This document shows positions 41,101 through 49,151 of a DNA stretch of 64,000 nucleotides, in pieces. Numbering within the stretch: the stretch's first letter is position 1; each line of letters begins with the position of its first letter. A program made the position numbers and the translations under genes. The notes beneath the pieces are model-generated. The model was not told the DNA's origin. It saw only the letters and a list, made by a program, of their open reading frames with translations, and searched no databases. The DNA is taken from the NCBI GenBank assembly GCA_949358305.1, contig OX442315.1:29228427-29292426 (forward strand). The letters run 5' to 3'. The stretch is from Strigamia acuminata. Its lineage: Eukaryota; Arthropoda; Chilopoda; Geophilomorpha; Linotaeniidae.

Positions 41101-44100
41101 GTATTTTGAAATAAGAACAGCATAAAACATTAATTTATGAATTAAAAAACATTTTACTATAAAAAGCAAATAAACGTACATCATTTCAATTATTATAATA
41201 ATCAAACAAATTAAAAACAGAACAAAACTACTTTTCCTGGTGGTAGTACACAGTCCACAGTTAGAAGTAATCAGGCTGGGCCAATGGGAAAGAGTGCTTT
41301 CTTATAGTGAGCCAGAGTATAGTTGAATTTTATTTACGTCGTTTGAATCGATTAACTCACTGTTTTGTATTCCGCCGTTGATGATTTGTTTTGTAGTTCC
41401 CACTATACGGATTTTGCGTTTTAATCTAAGTTTCATCACGTGACTGATTAAACCTAGGGCGACATTAACTCAATCATGTGAGAAGTTGTCAGAAATTAAA
41501 GAATTATCTGCTAAGAGGACCAAGAAATCAGTCCATTGTTTTGGATCAAAATGTGCAGAGCAGCTTATAACAGCTTGTTTCAAATTTCTCATTTTTCTCA
41601 TGTTAATTTACTTTGCAAAACTTGAGAACACTTAATGAGAATTTAATAGTTTGCACCCAAATTGCAAAACATAAACAAAACAGTTTCTGAATACTCAAAA
41701 CGTTCAAGCATTTCTCGTAAACGCTCACAAGTTTAGGTAAGAAAATTAAGTTTAAAACAAAAAAAACGTTTTAAAAAAATACCAAAAAATCAAAGTGACT
41801 ACTAGTACACTTGTTAATGGTTTTGTACGAAGAGCGGACACCTTTCAAACCGCCACAATCGTTTTGCCAGGTTGTCAAGAGATTGAAGAACAACGATACA
41901 ACCAAGATGCAAATTCGTGACCTTGATCGTCGCCATTTGCAGGCAACGTTCATCGTTTTCTCTCTAAATGCATTTAAATTCGCAATAATATCGTTGTAGC
42001 ATCGTTTAGAAGCAATAAAACAGCAAGTGCATCTACTTTGATAGGAAAAGCAGCTTCTGTTTTGTTTGGAACGTGCATGTGACCCATCTAACGTAAACAT
42101 AACCTGAACAAACAAGTGCAAAATACGCCATAATTATAAAAAATAAACTCAAACCAAACACAAACTCTGGCGATAAATATTTGGCAAAAATAACAATCAC
42201 AAAAAAAACCTTTTATTTTTTCTATCTTGTTGTGTCTTTGCGAGTACAGTTCCAAAAACAAAGCCCAAGACAAGATGAGAAACTCAATCTTTTATTCCAC
42301 CCGCGCAGACAACGTAATAAGTACTATAAATACACAAACCATTCAAAAAAATATATTTTTTCTAAGCTCAAAAAAATTAGAAGGTAATTTACAAGTTGCA
42401 ATTACATTTTCAGTGATTTCTATTTTGCAATTCAACCAACATATGCTACCCTCAATCTAACATGGTTGCCTGTACTTGAGAAATGTGGTTCAGAATATAA
42501 AACAAAAGCAAAAAAAATCTTCCATCCACACCTAATCTAAACCTCATCAGTAAAAAAAAATGGCAAAAAAAAGAAAACCTAATTTGGTATGCAAGCTTTG
42601 GTTAACCACACAGAACAAAATATGGCAGTTGACTATTATCGAGAAAATTCCCAAGTCGTTGCAAAAAGGCGAGAATCGCATCTCTAATATTTAAAAAAGT
42701 GAAGAAAAAAAATTAAATAAAAAAGAGTAAAATTAATCAAAGTAAAGGCGCAAGAAAAAAGGGAGAAAACCATCATCTTACCAATGAGAGCCGAATTCAA
42801 TCCATTTCGGACCGAGAAATGGAGAGAATTTGATTTAATTTCCTCATATCATTCTCTTTTCCTCTTCCTCGTGTACCTTTTTTTTTATTTAATTATATTT
42901 TTTTTAGTTTTTACAATTTCATTTGGATGCGAAATAATCCTTTTCATCTATATTTCAAAACGAGTACTTTTTTGCCTTAAGGTTTCCAAAATATCAAGTT
43001 AAATTCTCGAGTCGAGATAATTGAAGTTTAACTTATTTATGTGTATTACCTTAAAAAAATGTGATGAAAAATTGGATAAAACCGTCTAAAATATTCAAAA
43101 AATTTATTACGCTCTCAAATCTTTATCCGGAACAAATTTGCGGTTCCCAATCGAGTATAATTATAAAGTTTGTGACACTTGTGTGTTAAATGACTAATTA
43201 CATTCGAACCTTCTTGCACTGTTGTGCGTTAGATTGGTGTTGATTATTGATTCAACCCATAGAAGTCTAATATAAGCCAATATTGAGTTCGCAGCACGCA
43301 TCCCTTGGCGTTCTAAGCTAAACAAAAATATAGGCCATTAGACACTCCTAAACTAACGATTTATCCTATTGTTTCGTACACTATTTAAAAATTACAAAAT
43401 TAAAAATTAAAAAACTATCTTCAACCTGAATTTTAGCACGTTTAATTTTCCCAAGTTCAGCAACCTTCATTTAGACTGGTTTAAATCTGATTAACAAATC
43501 TGTAAGAGACTTTGCGCATGAACGTAGTGTGGTTGTGGTTAGCCTGTTCTCTAAACCAGATTGCCTTTACAGCAAGCTGCAATCACGGCCCCATCTGCTT
43601 TTCTTAAAGATTCACATCTTTATATTTTTCTTGGCGGATATCATAGAAAAATTTATAATTCTACGTATTAAAGTAATTAATTCATATTTCAATGTGGAGC
43701 CATCGTTACAGCCCAGCTGATGTGTCTACAGCAACGGCTACGATTAACGAATTTAATTTTTCCGCAAACTAAAATTTAAATTAAAACTTAATTTTTTCAA
43801 TCATCTTAACGTAGCGTTTCCTCTAAGCTTGTAAGCCGGAACTGGAAACCCACGCAGCATTTAAATGTCGAAGATCATCAGCAAAACTGCAACACGATTT
43901 CTAAGAATTTTTATCAACAAAATTATTCACTTCGCCGTATTTCACATGCAAATAGTCTCGATTCGTCGCCGATATCATCGCAGTTATGCTTTCGAGTCTC
44001 TATCTCGTTATAGAGATTCCTCCTTTCCTGCTTTTCTAGATATAGCCATAAACCACACGTTACCATAAGTCAAACAACTTGAATTTTGTTTAGCTTTCGT

Positions 44101-47100
44101 AATCTCCCCAATTAAGGCCAGAATGTTTCAATTTTCAGATTATCTTACTCACGCCGCAACACAACCTAAGCTAAATTTGTGTTCCTGTTGCTTACCTACA
44201 CAGTGTGTGATCATCAGTGCGTGCGACCATATTTATCACGAGCAACAACCAACTATTTTTTGTCGTGAGCAATCTTACGTAGCGAAATAACAAAATAAAT
44301 TTCGCCATTGATTGGGATGTAAATTTTTATTTATTTTTTTTTACTTTTCACTGTGCAACAACTGGTTTTTAATAGATAGACTGCCAGTACTTCCGAATCG
44401 CATGAGCAAACGTCTCGACCATATTCAAAACGTTTTTACTCGTTTCTGTCTCGAGGCAACACCCACTCGAAGACGAGAACAAAGAGCAAAATTGCTTTTC
44501 TGGTTTCCCAATAGCAGCTCCTGTTCACTTATAGACTACCATGGTTCTTGCAGTCTTGCAAAACCAGATTACAAAGGTTAAACTCCAATAAAGCTGTGTT
44601 TATAATTGAAACTCAGCGAGATGCCTATTTTATTGGTACAAATATAATCGTCACAAGTGCAAACCACAACCTCTTGCAGACTACTGCAATAATATCTCCC
44701 AAAAAATTGGATCTGAATCCAAGTCCTAAAACACATGTTCTGGCAAGCCATAATTAGATACGACAGATATGACTTGAGAAAATTTCTAATAAAAATAAAA
44801 GCCGCCGACATTGAGACTTGTGAACACATGCATCATTCAATTTCACATGTCACTTGGCTCTCATCGCCAGATAGAATCCAAAATGTATTGTCACGAAACA
44901 AAGTTATCAGCTTATCACGGTCCCTTTCACCTCTATTACACACCAGTGACAGCCCATGTACATGCACGTTGAAGTTTCGGTTTTGAATTTCAAATTTTCA
45001 ATATTACCATCAGCTGCATTTAGCCCTCAACATCACCTACCAAACATCTCAGACTAAAAATCTAAAGAAATCTGACAAGTTTGGCGTTTCAACATCACAC
45101 CTCGAGGCACTGACAATTCTGACCCCTTCTAGTACAGGTCAGTGGAGGCTGCCAGCCACTGAGAATATCATATAAATCACAGGGGATGAGATGAGGCACA
45201 TCAGCTTATCTCGTTGCAAGTTTCAAACTTCACTGACGAGATAATAAGGAAGCCACTTCCAGGATCATCTAACACCATCCTCTTGAGAAATAAGGCCCGA
45301 CGTCTTTGCACAATTTTATTCTCAAGACGTTTCCGAACTACTTTCTCGCCGTCTTCATTTCACTCTTTTTTTCCCGCCTTTTTATTCAAAACTTTTCGCT
45401 ACTTCCAATGTAATTTTTAACCTCGGCAACACCGAGAGAGAATTTTAAAACGTGTGTTACACAAGTGTGGATTTATTTCCATTCTTGACCAAATCTCAAG
45501 GAATTATTAGGCAACTTTCTATCGAACAACGTTAAAAACCTAAACTTAGCATTTACCGACATGTGTACAAGTATTGATACAATACTGGTTGTAGGTTGGT
45601 TATATTGGCCAGCAGATATCCAAGATTCCCAATATTAGACCAATGATCAATGCTTAATTCGCCATTGTTCATAAATGCGAAGCAAAATAATTGGGAAATC
45701 TGAAATGCGCAGCTTCAGGTTTGTCCGCTGTTAAGTTCCGACCGAAATGAAACACAAACATACACATTGATTTCTTAAATTCAAGTGAACATTGGTTTCA
45801 TTCGGTTGCTAGTCGTAACCAAGCAAAACAATGATATAGCATTTATTCATGATACATGTTATGATAACAATTTGTTGTTGTGCGAACACAACATCCTCGC
45901 TATTTGAATAACTTCAAAACTTCTGCTTGCTTTGTCTGTCAAGAAACTGAGATTTGCTTTTAAAGAAACCAAGAGACATTATTTGTTCAATCATTCATCC
46001 AATCCGATTTAAATGATGTTATAAAGCTTAAATTAAAATCCACACAATTGGGAATCGAATTGGGAATTATGTGGGCACAAGCTATCGAAACATCAACTAA
46101 TTTTTTTTTTTTAAATATAATTTACAATTTTCAATTATAACATTCTTAAAAGTCATCCATCTTTATTTTTTTTTTAAAAAATTCCCCGAATTACCATTTT
46201 ACTGTTTCAAAGACTGCCACCATTTTTTCCACTCTTTCTTTTTTTCTTTAATGTAAAATTAAAACCCAACAAAAAAATTGCCCACATATTAATAAATCTA
46301 CTTCCAAGTCTTTCTCTCATTATTTATTCCAACAATTTTTTTTTTGCCATTACCTTCAACTTGTGCACACGTTTTTTCAATCCTTTCATCATGCATTCTC
46401 AGTGAATTTAATTAAAGCAGAAAATATAATTCCAAAAAAAAAATTATTAAAAAAAAAAAAAATTATTATTTGAAGTCCAATTTATTTTCAAATATAAAAT
46501 AGAAAGTAAAAAAAAAAAAAACCTCCTAATGCAAAATTCAACCCATTATTTCACATTTTGACCCTTCGTCCTTTATTTATTAGGATATTCACACATTCGA
46601 TTACATTCGATTCCTTTCGTTTGAAGTTAGAAAACGAAGGCTAATCTGATTTTTCACGCCTCCATTCCGTATTCCCATAACCCTTGGGGAACAAGTAGAG
46701 ATAGAGATTTTCTTCTTTTTTCTTTCTTGTGCCATTTTACTATTCAGTTGGCGTCTCTGCTCTCCTTCGTTCGCCCCTGGGCCATTCACCCTTCAATGAA
46801 TCTTCTCCCATTCCCTCAAAAACCACAAGGGATTCTTGAAGATTTGACGTCACTGGATTTTTTTTTCTTTTAATATTAAAGAGGTAATGTGTGTTAAACG
46901 TGCAAATTTATACATCCCACATTCACAAATCACTTCCGTCAAATTTTCTCGATTTTGAATTAACGAACCGTTAATGGTTCAAAAATACATCAAAATTATA
47001 GTGCAATGTATTTTGAAATGCATTGGGTTTCATAAGAATGCATTTTGTAATACATTTTTGCATGGTATTGCTTCCCAATACTATTAGTTGACAAATATGA

Positions 47101-49121
47101 ATGCATTTTTTCAATTGCATTATGAAATGCATTATGAAATGCATTATGAAAAGCATTATGAAATGCATTAATTAATGTACAAATAATACACTTAATCTGC
47201 AAAATGCACTGAATTTTGGAATGCAAGATATTGTAAAATATATTTTTGGACCATATGGGACCAGTTAACTCTCCTCCTTTCCTCCGATATAAAAATAGAA
47301 AAAAAATTCTTAATATTTTTGTCTGTCTGAAAAATAATTTTTTTTTTTTTACTTTCAGTCTTGCATAAATTATTTCATTATTCAGTTTCCCTCTAGGGTC
47401 CCTCTGCACAAACATTGTCGGGGCCCCCGCGAATGGACCGGTTAAAAAATAACACACTTTTAAATCCTCAAGCAAAAGAGTTGCACTTTTTTTTGCAGAA
47501 AAATTAATTACTGAATCAGCTTCAAATTGCAAACAGTTCTTTAAGTGCACCCAATTCTCGTCAATGCTCGCTGATTTTCTAAGCTCAATCCGAAGAATGT
47601 ATCCCAGTTGCCTAGACCCCCTTTACATCACTGGTCTCTTGAGTGATTGCCCTCTGTGCCCCCTATCAGCAGTCCAAGATGTGATTGGTTGTTGAACTGT
47701 GATAAATCAGAAAAAGCCATTCTTGTAGCTCTCAAATTTGACCCATCAAAGCAACAATACGATGTAGGCGATTAAGTCCCTTAAGCAGCATTTTTAAAAG
47801 TAAATTTACCTTTTATTATAATTTATGCAATTCCTCAATTTATAAAGTAAATGCGTAAACTTTAAATGTGCACTCATTTAAATTGTGTTAGCGGAATTAT
47901 GATCATGCGTGAGTGCACTTAGAATATTGTTTCAATAAGTTTGTGATGAAATGAAGAATATAAAAGATGACTTACCGTATGAACGCATTTCATGCTCGGA
48001 TTAATAAAGTCCAATCCTCTGTCTCCATTGCCACTGAAACAATGCTGGATGTTCTTCGTAAACTGTCTGTGTATGGCCCTCAACGAGTACACGCACAAAC
48101 CAGATTTTGCACTAGCCCTATCATACACATCACTGTCGTTCTTGCTTTGCGAGAAGACTGCGTAGAGCACGTCATCTTGCGCCGAGACCCCCAATTCATT
48201 GGCCAACTCTGAACCCGGGTTTCCTAAAAAGGCAGCCTGGACCAAGTTATAGTCCACGTTATCCAATCGGCATTCGATCGGGATCTCGGTGTATGAGTAG
48301 TAATCTGGGTCCTTGTGACAGATACGAATCAACTTCGATACAAACGGATACTGGTTCTCTATCGACCGCTTCTGAGTCGTAAGAAAGTAACTAAAACCTC
48401 GTGAATGAAAGCCATAAATGTAATTGATCGGATAGCGTTCTCTGGCCAGCGTGTTCACCAGTATCCTCGTCGCAGTCGTTACGGAGGCGGCTGCGATGCT
48501 CAACATCTTCCCGGGTTCCAGACTCCGGCTGCATACGGCAGGCACGTCTGTCCGGTACGGCCCATTGCCGGTGAAGCTCACGCCGACGTACAACACGTGG
48601 CTGGTCGGCGGGTTCGGTGGTCCGGGGGCGATGAAAGCGACGGTCGATGCGGTATTGTTGTTGGCGGCCACGGGTTCGTTGACTAAGGGGTCCGTGATGG
48701 AAATGTTACTGAGCTTTCTGATGAAGCAAAGTCCTTGGAATAAACTGCCGCACGTGATGAGTCGCCCTTGAATGTAGTCTATGACCAGCACTTTGTTGAT
48801 GCTGTCGGTCGGTTTCGTCACTATCGAAGGACATTCTCGCGTCACAGGGCAGTCCGGACTGTCTTCTTGCGGCCCCGTTCGTTCGGCCACTTCCAACTCG
48901 AGGTTGGGAAGAAGTTGGTAGATCCAATTAACCGCTCCGACGAACACTCTGCCTGAATTGCGGTCGATAGTCAACCGATTGAATTTGCTCGTTTCCGTCT
49001 CTGATCTTGTAAAGTTGACTACGGATGCACTCACTTGATGCACTGTAGTCACTAACAAGAACAGGACGGTCACTGCACACGGTGTTAGTAGACAACGCCG
49101 TCTTTTTTCGCGTTTCCTCAT
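665..49121 (-). CDS. PlexA: Plexin A-type semaphorin receptor, N-terminal part (9 joined exons; 3' end off window)
   Basis: Plexins are single-pass cell-surface receptors that bind semaphorins through the sema domain and signal through a cytoplasmic GAP domain to steer axons and cell shape. The joined coding exons (complement of 47976-49121, 37432-37614, 15990-16118, 6883-6983, 4068-4197, 3045-3213, 2894-2987, 2718-2832, 665-799) give about 734 residues in one frame. In order: signal peptide (~1-33), sema domain (~36-490), first Cys-rich PSI (~495-548, with DPYCGWC), the inter-PSI segment (~550-644, with FVATNFTFYDC), second PSI (~645-685, with CVSSAFPCDWC) and the start of the next segment. 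Every junction is GT-AG and phases match. The A type is favoured by DDFCGTDVNTPLGGSDP after the sema core and by the second-PSI wording, which resembles Drosophila PlexA as I remember it; plexin B is less likely. The transmembrane and GAP parts are outside the window. Plexin identity is near certain, subfamily fairly sure. Confidence 0.93.
800..2717 (-). other. Plexin intron 8 (1,918 bp)
   Basis: Bounded by donor GTAAGT (2717) and acceptor TTTTTAG (802-800). A+T-rich, with a short AT run near 1450. Short reading frames here (for example 2146-2355 on the plus strand) have no recognisable protein character. Confidence 0.8.
2718..2832 (-). CDS. PlexA: Plexin coding exon 8: PSI domain 2 (1 nt + 38 codons)
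   Basis: The acceptor TCCTTTTTAG precedes A at 2832, completing Ser. The exon then reads CTQCVSSAFPCDWCVDGHRC and THDTGENCRNDILVTGIN, ending before donor GTAAGT (phase 0). The C-x2-C-x6-C-x2-C spacing with PCDWC is the second PSI of plexins. Confidence 0.96.
2894..2987 (-). CDS. PlexA: Plexin coding exon 7: end of inter-PSI segment (94 nt)
   Basis: The acceptor TTTAAAACAG lies before AT at 2987, which completes a His codon. The exon reads HFTAKLSVKNWTGPEF and VATNFTFYDCNTYS, then TC before donor GTAATA at 2893 (phase 2). FVATNFTFYDC leading into the second PSI is a strongly conserved plexin stretch. The flanking introns are only 57 and 61 bp. Unspliced reading meets a stop two bases past the donor, which supports the splice. 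Confidence 0.94.
3045..3213 (-). CDS. PlexA: Plexin coding exon 6: inter-PSI segment (56 codons + 1 nt)
   Basis: The acceptor TTTTCATAG precedes TTACAACTAACC; the exon ends in CAA C before donor GTGAGT (phase 1). It encodes LQLTIDNLPNLTGQFVCVF and TEPESNKSLHTNATRTALGV before SCPTPRTDALPAIPQGQ, the Ig-like/TIG-like strand pattern found between plexin PSI domains 1 and 2. Possible N-glycosylation lies at NLT and NAT. Confidence 0.95.
3214..4067 (-). other. Plexin intron 5 (854 bp)
   Basis: Bounded by GTAAGT and TTTTCATAG. It contains a short CGAAGC hexamer array near 3698-3718, a CTT-rich run at about 3770-3790 and a YY1-like AACATGGCGT at 3971. No gene is seen. Confidence 0.8.
4068..4197 (-). 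CDS. PlexA: Plexin coding exon 5: second half of PSI domain 1 (1 nt + 43 codons)
   Basis: The acceptor CCCCTTCCAG lies before 4197; the first A completes the split Lys codon. The exon then reads CSLRSECAQASQDPLYWLSY and RSGKCTTITNVQPSQIQRTT before ART and donor GTAAGT, ending in phase 0. The PLYWLSY-x-S-G-x-C core is a plexin hallmark. An ATG-initiated reading of the same DNA in another frame (down to 3856) is spurious. Confidence 0.96.
4198..6882 (-). other. Plexin intron 4 (2,685 bp)
   Basis: Bounded by GTAAGT (6882) and CCTTCCAG (4198). Mostly A+T-rich with homopolymer A and T runs near 4660-4760. At 6403-6423 two X-box half-sites are separated by a long spacer. No gene is seen. Confidence 0.8.
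6883..6983 (-). CDS. PlexA: Plexin coding exon 4: end of sema and first half of PSI domain 1 (33 codons + 2 nt)
   Basis: The acceptor TTGTCTTTACAG precedes CTTACAAGA. The exon ends after AAC AA with donor GTAAGT at 6882, so the Lys codon is split (phase 2). It encodes LTRLKVQECMVYRSCGECLG then AKDPYCGWCSLEN. The C-x5-C-x2-C...DPYCGWC spacing is the PSI (plexin-semaphorin-integrin) signature. Confidence 0.96.
7484..7497 (+). promoter_or_regulatory. RFX X-box-like site
   Basis: ATTGCCATGGTAAC has two half-sites around CATG, one base from the palindromic X-box bound by RFX factors. Intron 3. Confidence 0.45.
8556..8570 (-). promoter_or_regulatory. CTCF-like core
   Basis: CCATCTAGTGGCGAC, whose reverse complement contains GCCACTAGATGG, resembles the conserved CTCF core CCA-(n)-AG-(n)-GGC. 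Intron 3. Confidence 0.35.
9721..9734 (+). promoter_or_regulatory. RFX X-box-like site
   Basis: GTTGCTTGGCAACC has two full half-sites (GTTGC and GGCAAC). Intron 3. Confidence 0.5.
11300..11370. repeat. Two 25-bp direct repeats that are themselves near-palindromes
   Basis: Copies at 11300-11324 and 11346-11370 differ at two positions. The second contains perfect arms CCAGTAG and CTACTGG around 6 bases; the first has one mismatch. They sit 50 bp from the tandem array. Confidence 0.7.
11421..11530. repeat. Tandem repeat, ~40-41 bp unit, about 2.7 copies
   Basis: AAATTTAATCAAAAA recurs at 11422, 11463 and 11503, followed in the first two copies by TGTCAA- and GAAATTTATCG-like blocks. It gives rise to a meaningless plus-strand frame in this interval. 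Confidence 0.8.
12303..12318 (+). promoter_or_regulatory. RFX X-box-like site
   Basis: GTTACCCTTAGCAACC has two full half-sites. Intron 3. Confidence 0.5.
12841..12857 (+). repeat. (AT)n microsatellite
   Basis: Seventeen bases of alternating AT. Confidence 0.85.
13593..13609 (+). repeat. (AG)n microsatellite
   Basis: About eight AG units. Confidence 0.85.
14706..14733. repeat. Perfect 12-bp inverted repeat, 4-nt loop
   Basis: TACATTGTATTG, then GCAA, then CAATACAATGTA. Each arm contains a SOX/HMG-like CATTGT or ACAATG, so it could be a paired binding site or a cruciform-prone sequence. Confidence 0.75.
15548..15578 (+). repeat. Homopolymer junction C15 then A16
   Basis: Fifteen C followed directly by sixteen A. 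Such a junction is unstable in replication and in sequencing, so its exact length is uncertain. Confidence 0.8.
15990..16118 (-). CDS. PlexA: Plexin coding exon 3: last sema blade (43 codons)
   Basis: The acceptor TTTACACTTTCAG precedes GTGGTGATTGAA; the donor GTAAGA follows AAG at 15990; phase 0 on both sides. It encodes VVIESSRTAYQYSDLEVD, then NSPVNADLLFDPNKEFIYVM and TERK, matching the plexin pattern of a final sema strand ending in '-YVMTER'. The preceding intron is the longest seen here (21.3 kb). Confidence 0.95.
18515..18602. repeat. Imperfect hairpin / inverted repeat
   Basis: Left arm contains GACACATGGTTTTCCAGATA; the right arm has its near complement TATCTGGAAAACTGTGTC, with a 13-base perfect core (GTTTTCCAGATA plus flank) and an outer imperfect extension. 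The A+T-rich loop is about 31 nt. It may be a small foldback element. Confidence 0.6.
20131..20167 (+). repeat. (AAAT)n microsatellite, imperfect
   Basis: Repeated AAAT units with one TATT interruption. Confidence 0.8.
21405..21420 (-). promoter_or_regulatory. CTCF-like core
   Basis: The minus strand reads GCCACAAGTGGCGCTG, one of the best matches here to the CTCF core, including the GGCGCTG tail. Intron 2. Confidence 0.4.
22207..22231. repeat. Perfect 9-bp inverted repeat
   Basis: CTGTTTTGA, a 7-nt spacer, then TCAAAACAG. Short and possibly coincidental in A+T-rich DNA. Confidence 0.4.
24898..24913 (+). repeat. (CA)n microsatellite
   Basis: About eight CA units. Confidence 0.85.
29071..29100 (+). 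repeat. Poly(A) run
   Basis: About 29-30 A in a row. I see no retroelement body or target-site duplication next to it, so it is more likely a slippage tract than a retroposed tail. Confidence 0.7.
30236..30250 (+). promoter_or_regulatory. RFX X-box-like palindrome
   Basis: CGTTGCCAAGCAACG is a near-perfect palindrome of two half-sites. A CRE/ATF-like CACGTCAG lies about 30 bp to the left. Intron 2. Confidence 0.5.
30509..30524 (+). promoter_or_regulatory. CTCF-like core
   Basis: TGCCAGCAGAGAGCGT resembles the CCAGCAGRGGGCG form of the motif with one G-to-A change. Intron 2. Confidence 0.35.
31278..31305. repeat. Perfect 13-bp inverted repeat with 2-nt centre
   Basis: TTATGTTGATTAT, then CA, then ATAATCAACATAA. 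It is too short for a microRNA precursor; it could be a dimeric binding site for a homeodomain-type factor (the arms contain TGATTAT). Confidence 0.7.
35146..35175 (+). repeat. (TAA)n microsatellite
   Basis: About ten uninterrupted TAA units. Confidence 0.9.
36459..36493 (+). repeat. (AAAT)n/(AAAAT)n microsatellite
   Basis: AAAT units grading into AAAAT units. Confidence 0.8.
37432..37614 (-). CDS. PlexA: Plexin coding exon 2: sema domain, DDFCG segment (61 codons)
   Basis: The acceptor TTTTTTACAG precedes CAACTG at 37614, and the exon ends in AAG before donor GTAATG at 37431; phase 0 on both sides. It encodes QLVISDDFCGTDVNTPLGGS, then a sema-blade stretch ending FLGTSTGHLLK. The FCG-D-N-PLGGSDPV pattern directly after ...KCVHT of the previous exon is typical of plexins. 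It sits alone, 10.4 kb from the previous exon and 21.3 kb from the next. Confidence 0.95.
38166..38179 (+). promoter_or_regulatory. RFX X-box-like site
   Basis: GTTACTATGGCAAC, with a CTCF-like core 30 bp to the right. Intron 1. Confidence 0.5.
39211..39224 (+). promoter_or_regulatory. RFX X-box-like site (pair with 39171-39185)
   Basis: GTTATCTGGCAACC lies 25 bp right of a second candidate, GCTATCCTTAGCAAC at 39171-39185. Intron 1. Confidence 0.45.
40958..41321. repeat. Inverted repeat with 48-bp arms (possible MITE-like or foldback element)
   Basis: The arm at 40958-41005 and the reverse complement of 41274-41321 agree at 46 of 48 positions by direct comparison. Both arms contain CACTCTTTCCCATTGGCCC. 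The spacer is 268 bp and A+T-rich with no transposase-like frame. I could not find clear target-site duplications at the outer ends. It could be a miniature inverted-repeat element or two inverted copies of a short repeat. Confidence 0.75.
45805..45820 (+). promoter_or_regulatory. RFX X-box-like site
   Basis: GTTGCTAGTCGTAACC has two half-sites with a slightly longer centre. Intron 1. Confidence 0.4.
47117..47170. repeat. 12-bp tandem array (GCATTATGAAAT)
   Basis: Four full units start at 47117, 47129, 47141 and 47153, plus a partial unit at 47165; the third has one change. Related AATGCATT words occur from about 46980 to 47220. The array creates a repetitive spurious minus-strand peptide. 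Confidence 0.85.
47976..49121 (-). CDS. PlexA: Plexin coding exon 1: signal peptide and most of sema domain (382 codons)
   Basis: This exon starts at ATG (49121-49119) and ends in phase 0 at ACG followed by donor GTAAG at 47975. Residues 1-9 are basic; a hydrophobic stretch (~11-28, LLTPCAVTVLFLLV) ending near VSA makes a signal peptide with likely cleavage around residues 32-33. Sema blades follow, with RLTIDRNSGRVFVGAVNWIYQL (~49-70), paired cysteines in DCPVTREC (~91-97), ITCGSLFQGLC, CHKDPDYYSYTEIPIEC (268-284), GLCVYSLRAI and the hallmark GNGDRGLDFINPS. Possible N-glycosylation sites are at Asn 36, 139, 155 and 328. The start is chosen because it opens directly into the signal peptide, and a 3' splice site lies only 30 bp upstream. 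Base composition is visibly more G+C and CpG rich than the flanking introns. The same frame reads on into the intron to 47919; that tail is not coding. Confidence 0.96.
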
Positions 49122-49151
49122 CTTTAGCGAATTTCGACTACCAAATTACAC
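49122..49151 (-). other. 5' UTR part of the start-codon exon, with 3' splice site
   Basis: Upstream of the ATG, minus-strand sequence reads TTTATTTTCAG followed by GTGTAATTTGG, a good pyrimidine-rich acceptor at 49153-49152. There is an in-frame stop in this leader, so translation cannot extend upstream. The start-codon exon is therefore probably the second exon, with at least one non-coding 5' exon further right. Confidence 0.6.

Larger units (their letters stand above)
37615..47975 (-). other. Plexin intron 1 within coding region (10,361 bp)
   Basis: Bounded by GTAAG (47975) and TTTTTACAG (37615). It contains X-box-like sites (38166, 39171, 39211, 45805), the long inverted repeat pair at 40958-41321, a cluster of ATCGTT motifs at 41858-42006 and the 12-bp tandem array at 47117-47170. 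No gene is seen. Confidence 0.8.

Noticed and set aside
41771-42121. 116-codon minus-strand frame
   Set aside because: It has no recognisable domain, and both strands are open over the same comparatively G+C-rich stretch.
46996-47550. 184-codon minus-strand open frame
   Set aside because: Its repetitive FHNA-type peptide is the translation of the 12-bp tandem array, and the remainder is low-complexity with no family resemblance.
48405-48956. Plus- and minus-strand frames of 62-106 codons opposite or overlapping the sema exon
   Set aside because: These are shadows of the G+C-rich plexin exon; the frame that encodes sema motifs is clear.
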